Of a stretch of DNA of 64,000 nt, positions 43,679-51,143 are shown piece after piece. Numbering within the stretch: the first letter of the stretch is position 1; each line of letters opens with the position of its first letter. This stretch comes from Cupriavidus taiwanensis (GTDB taxonomy: Bacteria > Pseudomonadota > Gammaproteobacteria > Burkholderiales > Burkholderiaceae). The stretch covers positions 2,309,301 through 2,373,300 of the forward strand of contig NZ_LT984804.1 in assembly GCF_900250115.1 (NCBI RefSeq), written 5' to 3'. Below the pieces are notes generated by a model. That model made no database searches, was not told where the DNA came from, and worked only from the letters and a program-made list of their open reading frames with translations. A program made the position numbers and the translations under genes.

Positions 43679-45283
43679 TCAGCGCTGCATCCATTCGGGC
43701 GAAGCCAGCAGCAGGGTGTTCCATTCCGCCTGCGACGCGGCCTGGTCCAGCGCGGCGCGCGTGGCGGGGCCAAGGGTGGCTTCGATCGCGCCGTAGTAGA
43801 ACTTGTTGCCGATCGTCGGGAAGCGCGCGCCGCGCGGCGTGGTGCCATCGCCCGCGAACAATCCCGCCGGCCCCGAGCCGAGCGCGCGCGCGATCTCGAA
43901 GCGCCGCACCATCTGCCCCGAGCTGGCCCAGGCGCTTTCCGCCGACGGGTAGCCGTCGGGCGCCACGTGGCCGTACAGCGGCTGGCCCAGCTGGTTCAGC
44001 CAGTTCATCACCGGGCGCAGGTTGGCCACCTGCCGGCCTTCATATGCCAGCCGCAGCGACGACACCACATAGACCATCGGATCCTTGAACTTGCGCGGCG
44101 ACGCGCCCGCCTGCCGGTCCAGCTCGGGCGCGAGCAACATGGTGCGCAGCACCGCGGCGATATCGCCATCGGTGCGCGTGAAGGTCTGCGCCATGCGCTC
44201 GACCAGCGCGGGCGGCGGTTGATCGGCGATGAAGTGGGCCGCCAGCCTGGCGCTGAGAAAGCGCGCCGTGGCCGGCTCGCGCGACAGCATCGAGACCGCC
44301 CGCACCACTTCCTCAAAACCGGCCGGCTCGATGCGCTGGCCCAGCAGCGTCTTGGTGCCGAAGTCGTGGCGCGCGGGATTGAACTCGAACAGCCCGTCAC
44401 TGCGGTACAGGCCCGCGCGCGCCGGCGCCAGCCTCGGTGGCGGCGCGCCGCGCAGGTTCACGCCCACGCCGGTCAGCACGCGCGCCAGCTCCTGTACGTC
44501 CTGCTGGGTATAGCGCGAGCCGCTGGGCCCGCCAGAGACGCCCAGCGTATGCAGCTCCATCAGTTCGCGCGCGTAGTTCTCATTGACGCGGTTGACGCTG
44601 CTCTGGGCGTTGTCGAGATAGACCAGCATTGCCGGCGCGGTCACCGTGGCCATCAGCAGGTCGCGGAAACGGCCCAGCGCGTGGGGCCGGATGGCGTGCT
44701 CTTCGTAGTCGGCCAGCAGCAGCCCGACCTGGCCCTTGCCCGCAAAGACATTGAAATGGTTGATCCAGAACCACGTCATCTGCTCGCGCAGCTGCGCCGG
44801 CGAATACAGCGCGCGCAGCAGGTGGCGCCGCGCCACATCGGCGACGATCTCGCGGCCCCGCAGGTTGAGCGCCTGGCGGGCCTGCTGCCGGCTGGCCTCG
44901 TCCGGCAAGGCATCGATGCGCTGGCGCGCCGCGCGCGCGGCCTGGACCTGCGCCGCGGCGCCGTCGCGCAGGTTGGGCAAGGCGGCGATTGCGGCCGCCA
45001 GCTCCGGCGGATCGGCGAGCGGCATTGCCAGTTGTTGCGCGAGGAAGTCCTTGCGCCCCAGCCGGCGCAGCGCATCCAGCGAAGCCTGGTCGGCGCCATA
45101 GGTGACGGTATTGAGCCAGCGCAGGTCGGCGGCGGCCGTGGCGCCACGGTCGTCGCCATGGCCCGGCCCCGCCTGCAACTGGGCACAGCCCGCCAGGCCC
45201 GCGGCCAGCGCCAGCGCGGCGGCGGCGCGCCAGGCGGCCAGGCGCCCGCGGCCGGTTGGTCTCGGATGCTGCGCTGGATCCAT
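43679..45283 (-). CDS. DUF1800 protein, putative lipoprotein
   Basis: A 534-residue protein of the DUF1800 family. The start at 45283 is chosen because GACGAGGTG precedes it; it yields a lipoprotein signal with lipidated C33 in AAGLAGCAQ. Family landmarks are LRWLNTVTYGAD near the N-terminus, LREQMTWFWINHFNVFAGKG, YLDNAQSSVNRVNENYARELMELHTLGVSGG, YTQQDVQELARVLTG and FNPARHDFGTKTLLGQ. It is encoded directly before DUF1501 and co-transcribed. Biochemical function unknown. In-frame starts at 45310-45331 lack a ribosome binding site. Confidence 0.9.
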   Translation of the reverse strand: MDPAQHPRPTGRGRLAAWRAAAALALAAGLAGCAQLQAGPGHGDDRGATAAADLRWLNTVTYGADQASLDALRRLGRKDFLAQQLAMPLADPPELAAAIAALPNLRDGAAAQVQAARAARQRIDALPDEASRQQARQALNLRGREIVADVARRHLLRALYSPAQLREQMTWFWINHFNVFAGKGQVGLLLADYEEHAIRPHALGRFRDLLMATVTAPAMLVYLDNAQSSVNRVNENYARELMELHTLGVSGGPSGSRYTQQDVQELARVLTGVGVNLRGAPPPRLAPARAGLYRSDGLFEFNPARHDFGTKTLLGQRIEPAGFEEVVRAVSMLSREPATARFLSARLAAHFIADQPPPALVERMAQTFTRTDGDIAAVLRTMLLAPELDRQAGASPRKFKDPMVYVVSSLRLAYEGRQVANLRPVMNWLNQLGQPLYGHVAPDGYPSAESAWASSGQMVRRFEIARALGSGPAGLFAGDGTTPRGARFPTIGNKFYYGAIEATLGPATRAALDQAASQAEWNTLLLASPEWMQR

Positions 45284-45481
45284 GTGGTTCACCTCGTCCG
45301 GTTCGATCCCCATTACCATGTTACGTGGCAAGCCCGCGCCGGTTGACGCGGCGACGCCAGGCGAGTGTTACCAATGCTTTCAGCGCGAGATTGCCGGATT
45401 TGCCAAGACAGCGGCGCCGCGCCCCGCTAGCCTTGCGTTTTTACCGCCCTTCCCGCTCCCGTAGCGGCAACGCCCGCCTGC

Positions 45482-46405
45482 ATGTCGCGCCCCTTGTCCA
45501 CTGTCGCCTGGCTACCCGCCGTGGCCTTCGTCCTGATCTGGTCCACCGGCTTTATCGTCGGCAAGGCCATCGTGCCGCTGGCCGACACCAGCCTGTTCCT
45601 GCTGGCCCGTTTTGCCGTGGCCGGGGTGATGTTCGTGGCGTGGTCGCTGGCCGCGCGCGCGGCCTGGCCACCGCTGCGCGAGGCACCGCGCCACCTGCTG
45701 GCCGGCGCGCTGCTGCAGGGCCTCTACCTGTGCGCCGGCTACGGCGCCGTCGCCAGCGGCCTGCCACCGGCGATCATGGCCCTGCTGGGCGCGCTGCAGC
45801 CGTTGCTGACCGCACTGCTTGCCATCCCCCTGCTGAAAGAGCTACCTTCCCGACGGAGCTGGCATGGCCTGGCACTGGGTGCCCTCGGTGTTGCGCTGGT
45901 GGTCGCCCCCGCGCTGCGGGCCGGCGCGCACGGCGCGTCCGGCGCGGTATCGCCGGGGATCGTGCTGCTGGGCCTGGTCGCCATTGTCTCCATCACCATG
46001 GGAACCCTGTTGCAGAAGACTGCCATCGCCACCTGTGACCTGCGCGCCAGCTCGGCGTGGCAGAGCCTGGGCGCCATGCTGGTCGCCGCCGCGATGGTGG
46101 CGACCCAGGCAGCCGGCGCGCCGCTGCACTGGCACGGCGGGCCGGCGCTGTGGGCCGGGCTGGCCTGGGCCGCCATCGGCCTGTCCGGCGTTGGCACCTG
46201 GCTGCTGGTCAGCCTGGTGCGGCGCGGCCAGGCCGCCAATGCCGCGGCGCTGATGTTCCTGGCGCCGCCACTCGCGGCACTGCAGGCCTGGCTGCTGTTC
46301 GGCGAGCGCCTCGGCGCGGTGCAGGCGCTGGGCATGGCGGTGGCAGGCGCCGGCGTCTGGCTGTGCCAGACCCGTGGCAGGATGCGGCATGCCGAAGCTC
46401 GCTGA
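45482..46405 (+). CDS. EamA/DMT-family metabolite exporter
   Basis: A 307-residue permease with ten predicted helices in two EamA repeats. The first starts VAFVLIWSTGFIVGKAIVPLADTSLFLLARFAVAG, and the second at GIVLLGLVAIVSITMGTLLQKTA, ending with LAPPLAALQAWLLFGERLGAVQALGMAVAGAGVWLCQTR. Substrates of the family include amino acids and other metabolites. It overlaps by 17 bp the AraC-type regulator downstream, which may control it. Confidence 0.88.
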   Translation: MSRPLSTVAWLPAVAFVLIWSTGFIVGKAIVPLADTSLFLLARFAVAGVMFVAWSLAARAAWPPLREAPRHLLAGALLQGLYLCAGYGAVASGLPPAIMALLGALQPLLTALLAIPLLKELPSRRSWHGLALGALGVALVVAPALRAGAHGASGAVSPGIVLLGLVAIVSITMGTLLQKTAIATCDLRASSAWQSLGAMLVAAAMVATQAAGAPLHWHGGPALWAGLAWAAIGLSGVGTWLLVSLVRRGQAANAAALMFLAPPLAALQAWLLFGERLGAVQALGMAVAGAGVWLCQTRGRMRHAEAR

Positions 46406-47189
46406 ACCCCTGCCCGCCCCGCTGGTCGAGCACCGGCGCTACACCCCGCAGCCGCAGGGCCACCAGCACGGCTACCACCAGTTGCTGTTCGGCCTGGCCG
46501 GCGTCTCCGAGCTGGAGCTCGACGACCATCTCTACCGCGTCGACGACCGCACCGGCCTGATCGTGCCGGCGGGCAGCCATCACGACTACCTGGGCTACCA
46601 GGGCAACCTGCAGCTGGTGGCGGACTTCCCCGCGCAATCGGTGGCGCTGCCCGCGCGGCTGATGGCGCGGCCGCGCGTGTTCGCGCTGGACGGCGCCTTT
46701 GGCAACCGGGTGCGGGCCCTGGCGGCGGCGCGCACGGCGTTCGCGGCACGGGCGCCGCAGGCAGACTGGCAACTTGCGGCAACCCTGGCCGCGACGCTGG
46801 CCGACAGCCTCGGCCTGCCCGCCGAGCATGATGTCTTTCCGCTCATGGCCGTCGATGCCTACCTGCGCGCCAACCTGGCCGCGCCGCTGCGCGTGCCGGA
46901 ACTGGCCGCGCATTTCGGCTGGAGCGCGCGGCGCTTCCAGACGCTGTTCGCCGAGGCCTTCGGCGATACCCCGCACCGCTACCACATCCGGCTGCGGCTG
47001 GACCGCGCGCTGCAGTGGCTGTCCAACTCCCGGCTGGCGCTGGCCGAGATCGCGCTGATGTCAGGCTACCCGGACCAGACCACGTTTACGCGCAGCTTCA
47101 CGCGGCGCTTCGGGCTGGCCCCGGGGGCATGGCGGGCGGCCGCGCGCGGGGAGTGCGAGAGCGCCGAGCGCCTGGCGCGACCGGGCTAG
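46389..47189 (+). CDS. AraC-family transcriptional regulator
   Basis: A 266-residue regulator. The N-terminal cupin-like sensing part includes GHQHGYHQLLFGLAGVSELELDDHLYRVDDRTGLIVPAGSHHDYLG. The C-terminal double helix-turn-helix is VPELAAHFGWSARRFQTLFAEAFGDTPHRYHIRLRLDRALQWL...LALAEIALMSGYPDQTTFTRSFTRRFGLAPGAWR. The start at 46389 has AGGA 7 bp upstream and lies inside the exporter gene. It probably controls that exporter. Its TAG stop shares the CTAG palindrome (47186-47189) with the stop of the convergent globin gene. Confidence 0.9.
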   Translation: MPKLAEPLPAPLVEHRRYTPQPQGHQHGYHQLLFGLAGVSELELDDHLYRVDDRTGLIVPAGSHHDYLGYQGNLQLVADFPAQSVALPARLMARPRVFALDGAFGNRVRALAAARTAFAARAPQADWQLAATLAATLADSLGLPAEHDVFPLMAVDAYLRANLAAPLRVPELAAHFGWSARRFQTLFAEAFGDTPHRYHIRLRLDRALQWLSNSRLALAEIALMSGYPDQTTFTRSFTRRFGLAPGAWRAAARGECESAERLARPG

Positions 47190-47635
47190 CGCGAGACGAC
47201 ATCCTTGCGCATCGGCCCGAGAATAGCCAGCAGCTCCTTCTGCTCCCCCGCCGGCACCTTGAACTTGTCGAGCGATTTCACCAGGTCGTCCACCAGCGCG
47301 TCGAACTCGTCATTGGTGATGGCCATGCCGGCATGGGCGGTTTTCATATCAAGTCCTGCATAGGTGCAGGGCCCGCCCGAACCCGCGCAGATCTGTTCGA
47401 CCAGCCGCGTCTTCAACCGCGGCATATTGGCGTTGGCAAACTTTGCCTTGATGCGCTCGTCGGTTGCCAGGTTGCCGACAAAGTCGTCGACCACCGCGGT
47501 AATCGCCTGCATGCCGCCAAGCCGGTCGTATAACGACGACGACGTGGCAGGCTTGGCAGACTCCGGCGTTGCGCAACCGGCAACCCCAAGCGCCGCCGCC
47601 GCAACAAGACCGCACAGAACAGGCGGGATACGCAT
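47186..47635 (-). CDS. Group 1 truncated hemoglobin, lipoprotein form
   Basis: A 149-residue protein: lipoprotein signal LAAAALGVAGC (C21), a short Ser/Ala linker, then a group 1 truncated globin: LYDRLGGMQAITAVVDDFVGNLATDERI, KFANANMPRLKTRLVEQICAGSGGPCTYAGLDMKTAHAGMAITNDEFDALV. H101 is the expected proximal haem ligand. The lipid anchor would place it in the periplasm facing a membrane, unlike classical cytoplasmic truncated globins, perhaps for NO or O2 chemistry there (inference). It meets the AraC gene tail to tail with a 4-bp shared stop region. Confidence 0.88.
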   Translation of the reverse strand: MRIPPVLCGLVAAAALGVAGCATPESAKPATSSSLYDRLGGMQAITAVVDDFVGNLATDERIKAKFANANMPRLKTRLVEQICAGSGGPCTYAGLDMKTAHAGMAITNDEFDALVDDLVKSLDKFKVPAGEQKELLAILGPMRKDVVSR

Positions 47636-47850
47636 GGCTGCCTCCTTCCTTTACCCGGTAGCTGCGGGATCGAGCCAGTGCCGCCGCGGCGCAATCGGCA
47701 TTGACCGCATGCGGGGATTGCGCCGACAGCGCCGGCTTCGGCTGTTTCAGCATAGCAGGTTGATTTTGTCTTGCTGGCAAGCCGGATGACGGCATGGCGT
47801 TTTCGCTACCGAACGGCTAGAGTCGGAGATGACAAGACACGAATGCGGCG

Positions 47851-48654
47851 ATGCCCAGGCCTCAGATCCTTACCTATGTCGACGCCGGCGCGTCGGACTG
47901 GACCGCATGCCTGATGCGGACCATCGGCCATCAGCTTCCGGCCGGGGAATACGAACTCCGCGCGGTGATGGCCAACGACATCCGGCACGACGCCACGCTG
48001 TTCGATGACGCGGTGATGTTCGTCATGCCGGGCGGCGCCGACCTGCCCTATTGCGCCTTGCTCAACGGCGCGCCGAACGCTCGCATCCGGCAGTTTGTCG
48101 AGCGGGGCGGCGTCTATCTGGGCATATGCGCGGGCGCCTACTACGCGTGCCGCGAACTGGCATTCCATGCCGGCACCCGCGGCGCGATCTGCGGCCCGCG
48201 CGAACTGCGCCTGGTGGACGCGGTGGCCGTCGGCTCGCTGCCGGAACTGACCGGAGGCAAGCTCTACGACGGCACGCCGCGCACCACGGCCGCGGTGGAG
48301 CTGCGGACCACCGACAAGCTGACCGACGTCCCGCTGTCGCTGTACACGCATTACCACGGCGGCTGCCGCTTCGACTTCGCCGACACCCCCGGCCCCGGGA
48401 CCGAAGTCCTGGCGGTCTATGCAGGCATCGCCGGCACCCCGCCCGCGATCGTCAGCGCACAGGTCGGCAAGGGCCGCGCGCTGCTGACCGGGGTGCATCT
48501 GGAGATTTCGGAGCGGGAGTGCAAGGATGCGTTGCGTGGACACAGCGATATGTCCGAGTACCTTTATGTTTGCGACCGGCTGGCGGAAACCGGCGATGCG
48601 CGCCTGGCGGTGTTCCGGCAGTTGCTGGCGCAGGGTGGATTGTCGCTGGGCTGA
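47851..48654 (+). CDS. BPL_N-domain (glutamine amidotransferase-like) protein
   Basis: A 267-residue protein with the class I amidotransferase-like fold seen in the N-terminal domain of eukaryotic biotin-protein ligase. ILTYVDAGASDWTACLMRTIGHQL opens it; VMPGGADLPYCALLNG is a GG loop, and YLGICAGAYYACRELAF holds the nucleophile-elbow Cys (GICAGAY). LRGHSDMSEYLY near the end is a later conserved block. No ligase domain is present. Function unknown; a His/Glu partner for the Cys is not obvious. It converges on the DUF4105 gene (12-bp gap). Confidence 0.8.
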   Translation: MPRPQILTYVDAGASDWTACLMRTIGHQLPAGEYELRAVMANDIRHDATLFDDAVMFVMPGGADLPYCALLNGAPNARIRQFVERGGVYLGICAGAYYACRELAFHAGTRGAICGPRELRLVDAVAVGSLPELTGGKLYDGTPRTTAAVELRTTDKLTDVPLSLYTHYHGGCRFDFADTPGPGTEVLAVYAGIAGTPPAIVSAQVGKGRALLTGVHLEISERECKDALRGHSDMSEYLYVCDRLAETGDARLAVFRQLLAQGGLSLG

Positions 48655-48666
48655 GTGGGCGGCATC

Positions 48667-49815
48667 CTAGCGCGCCAACTTCTCCGCCGCATCCTCGGTA
48701 AAGTGGTAAAGGTGGGTATTGTCCGGCGCCTCGCTGACGCCCTCGCCGCTCGGGCGAAATTCCATATGGCGCCGGAATTTTTCGCTGTCGGCCCGGGCGT
48801 CGCGCTCGGCGGCCTGCAGCGCCTCGGCATAGGGCAGCGCCTCCTTCGATTTCTCGATCTCGAGCAGCAGCGTCTGTTCGTTGACCCGCACGCTGTACTT
48901 GCCGAGGTTGAACAGCAGGTACATCGCCAGCAGGTTGTCATAGTCCTGGTAGGCTCCGGCTTCGCGGCGGAAGTCCAGCGACAGCACCGACGGAAAGCGG
49001 TCCGGCAGGTCCTTGAAGGCGATCTGCTCTTCCTCTTGCGGATCGACATAGGTCGAGCCGCGATACTTCTTGTACAGCACCACATCCATGCCGTAGTTGC
49101 GCTGGCCCCATTCCCGGACCAGCTTCATCGCCATCTCGGTCGGGATATTGGCGTTGGCTGCCGCAACCAGGCGCTGTCCTGAAAACAGCGTCGCGCTGGT
49201 CACCTCAAGGTTGCGGTAGCCGGCGCCATACTTGAAAGCGGCACCTATGGTCTTGGCGCAGTTCAGGCGCAGGTAGTCGTAGCGGATCGGGCCGTGATGG
49301 TATTCGGTGTTGCTGCGTTGCTGGTGATAGTCGTCGTTGATGCGGCGGAAATACGCGGCCAGCGCCGCCTTGTGCGCCGCCGGCACGCCATAGACCCGCA
49401 CCCCGATGACCGAGCGCTTGTAGATCTCGCCGAAGTCGAGCCCGAACGATGCGGTCTCGGCGACCGTGGATACGGTCTTGAACAGATATTCCTGCCTGGG
49501 GATGGCGATCATCAGATCGGTGGTATAGCGGCCGCTTGCGTGCGCGGGGTCCCGATCAGCGTAGAAATTGGCCGAATACACCACGTCGTCGCCGGCCGCA
49601 TCGTCACGCAGCGCCAGTGCGATATGGCCGGCGGATCCGCCCTTGGAGGTGCCGAAGCTGATCAGCAGTTCCAGGTCATAGGGATCCTCGCGCAACCGTG
49701 CCGCAATCTGTCCGAGGTTGGCAGGCTCCGGCCCGCCCTTGCTGCCGAATGCGTTGGCCAGGGCCAGGCGCGGCAAGAGCAAGGCAATCGCGACGAACCA
49801 CAGCACCAGCCTCAT
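48667..49815 (-). CDS. DUF4105-type secreted protein
   Basis: A 382-residue protein from the ATG at 49815, with signal peptide MRLVLWFVAIALLLPRLALA. The body contains LELLISFGTSKGGSAGHIALALRD and a conserved YDYLRLNCAKTIGAAFKYG segment, in which Cys with nearby His (IRYDYLRLNC; HHGPIRY) recalls NlpC/P60-like cysteine peptidases to which DUF4105 is distantly related. Function unknown; a periplasmic hydrolase is plausible. GGGGGAA precedes the start. An upstream in-frame ATG (49851) would break the signal peptide. Confidence 0.65.
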   Translation of the reverse strand: MRLVLWFVAIALLLPRLALANAFGSKGGPEPANLGQIAARLREDPYDLELLISFGTSKGGSAGHIALALRDDAAGDDVVYSANFYADRDPAHASGRYTTDLMIAIPRQEYLFKTVSTVAETASFGLDFGEIYKRSVIGVRVYGVPAAHKAALAAYFRRINDDYHQQRSNTEYHHGPIRYDYLRLNCAKTIGAAFKYGAGYRNLEVTSATLFSGQRLVAAANANIPTEMAMKLVREWGQRNYGMDVVLYKKYRGSTYVDPQEEEQIAFKDLPDRFPSVLSLDFRREAGAYQDYDNLLAMYLLFNLGKYSVRVNEQTLLLEIEKSKEALPYAEALQAAERDARADSEKFRRHMEFRPSGEGVSEAPDNTHLYHFTEDAAEKLAR

Positions 49816-49921
49816 TATTTCCCCCGAATCTTTGCCGCCGGGCATGACCATGACATGCCGACGATACCATGGTGCACCTCGCCACGGCGCACGGCTGCGA
49901 TCCGGTACAATGCTCCGCTTT

Positions 49922-49969
49922 CGAGGACGGCCTCGCCCATACTGGGTATGAATGTCCGGGACGGCCCGG
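49922..49969 (+). promoter_or_regulatory. Guanidine-II (mini-ykkC) riboswitch
   Basis: Two hairpins with ACGG loops lie in tandem: CGAGG-ACGG-CCTCG (49922-49935) and CCGGG-ACGG-CCCGG (49956-49969), joined by 20 nt. Paired stems closed by ACGR tetraloops define guanidine-II RNAs, which bind guanidinium and switch on gene expression. A -10-like TACAAT at 49906-49911 places the transcript start just before the first hairpin. The exporter ATG follows at 49990 with its ribosome binding site (GGGAG) within about 15 nt of the second hairpin, consistent with translational control. Confidence 0.92.
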
Positions 49970-49989
49970 CTCTTGATCAGGGAGCCGTC

Positions 49990-50304
49990 ATGGCTTGGAT
50001 ATTTCTCGTCATCGCCGGAGTGCTCGAGGTGCTCTGGGCCTACTCCATGAAGCTGTCCGAAGGCTTTACCCGCCCGGGCTACTCGGCCATCACGATCGTG
50101 GCCATGATTTCCAGCTTTGCCCTGCTGTCCCTGTCAATGAAGAGCCTGCCGCTCGGCACGGCCTACACCATCTGGACCGGCATCGGCGCCGTGGGCGCGT
50201 TCCTGGTGGGACTGTTCGTGCTGGGCGAGCCCGCCAGCGCCGCCAGAATCCTGGCCGCCGCACTGATCGTCAGCGGGCTCGTGATGATGAAGGTCACCTC
50301 CTGA
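49990..50304 (+). CDS. gdx: SMR-family guanidinium exporter
   Basis: A 104-residue four-helix small multidrug resistance protein of the Gdx (SugE) subtype. It starts MAWIFLVIAGVLEVLWAYSMKLSEGFTRPGYS, with the essential Glu (E13) in GVLEVLWA, and contains LPLGTAYTIWTGIGAVGAFLVG, the Gdx-typical GTAY-WTGIGA block. Gdx proteins export guanidinium in exchange for protons as antiparallel dimers. The guanidine-II riboswitch directly upstream confirms the subtype. Monocistronic; converges on the BcsS-like gene. Confidence 0.95.
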   Translation: MAWIFLVIAGVLEVLWAYSMKLSEGFTRPGYSAITIVAMISSFALLSLSMKSLPLGTAYTIWTGIGAVGAFLVGLFVLGEPASAARILAAALIVSGLVMMKVTS

Positions 50305-50404
50305 GGATCCGGCGCCGGGCTTGCCTTGCCCAAGCGCGCGGGCCAGCTTCGTCTGCTGCCCCGTGGTAGCCGCTTGCATCCGCAACGGCGCATCCGGTGT
50401 GCGC

Positions 50405-51130
50405 TCAGAACGCCTTGCTCAGCTCCAGCCCGCCATAGAAGGCGCGCGGCTCGCCCGCTGTCTTCTTGGCGCCGCCGAAGAAGCCCAGGTTCACGCCCTT
50501 GCCGATGGCAATGCCGGTCACGACCACGCCACCTTGCGTGGCATGGTAGAACGGATCGCCGTGCTTGATGAACTCCACCCCGGCCCAGGCATCGCCGAAG
50601 ACCTTGTAGAGCAGGCGGCCGCGCGCCCAGTAGGCCCTGGGTCCGAAGTTGTAGCTGGCGATGCCGTTGACTGCCCAGTTCCGCGCAAACTCCTGCTGCC
50701 CCAGCAGGGTCAGCGCGAGACCCCATTCGCCGCCGTCGGACCGATTGTCCGCGCCCTGGGGCGATACTCGGTTGTAGCGGTAGCGTGCCCCGACCGAGGC
50801 CTCGGCCCAGCCGGTGGCCCAGCCTTTCTGCACGCCCAGCGCCGCCTCGGCGGCCTGTCCGTTTACCGACACGGTGGTACCGTTCGTACCGTACTTGTAG
50901 TGGTAATCGCTGACCACCAGCTTCTGCGTCAGGAACGGCACCGGCGTGAGGTTGCCGGCGATGCCGGCGTATTCGCTGCGTTCGCCACCGCCGGCAAAGC
51001 TGGCACCACCGAACAGGAAGGGGCCCGCCGCCGCCGGCAACGAGGCCAGCAGCAGGGCCAGCGGCAAGCCGCCGAGGAGTGTCGCCGCAAGCCGTCGGCA
51101 CGCTGCGCCTTGGCCTCTGTACGCCATCAT
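50405..51130 (-). CDS. BcsS-like outer-membrane beta-barrel protein
   Basis: A 241-residue protein from ATG 51130 (GGGAA upstream). A signal peptide (ATLLGGLPLALLLASLPAAAG) precedes a barrel-like, Gly/aromatic-rich sequence: LVVSDYHYKYGTNGTTVSVNGQAAEAALGVQKGWATGWAEASVGARYRYN, and an end GLELSKAF with terminal Phe. This matches the pattern of the cellulose biosynthesis protein BcsS family. It is encoded 13 bp after the BcsA-like synthase, so it may be the outer-membrane exit or a barrel partner for its polysaccharide (inference). Confidence 0.65.
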   Translation of the reverse strand: MMAYRGQGAACRRLAATLLGGLPLALLLASLPAAAGPFLFGGASFAGGGERSEYAGIAGNLTPVPFLTQKLVVSDYHYKYGTNGTTVSVNGQAAEAALGVQKGWATGWAEASVGARYRYNRVSPQGADNRSDGGEWGLALTLLGQQEFARNWAVNGIASYNFGPRAYWARGRLLYKVFGDAWAGVEFIKHGDPFYHATQGGVVVTGIAIGKGVNLGFFGGAKKTAGEPRAFYGGLELSKAF

Positions 51131-51143
51131 GGATTTTCCCGGG

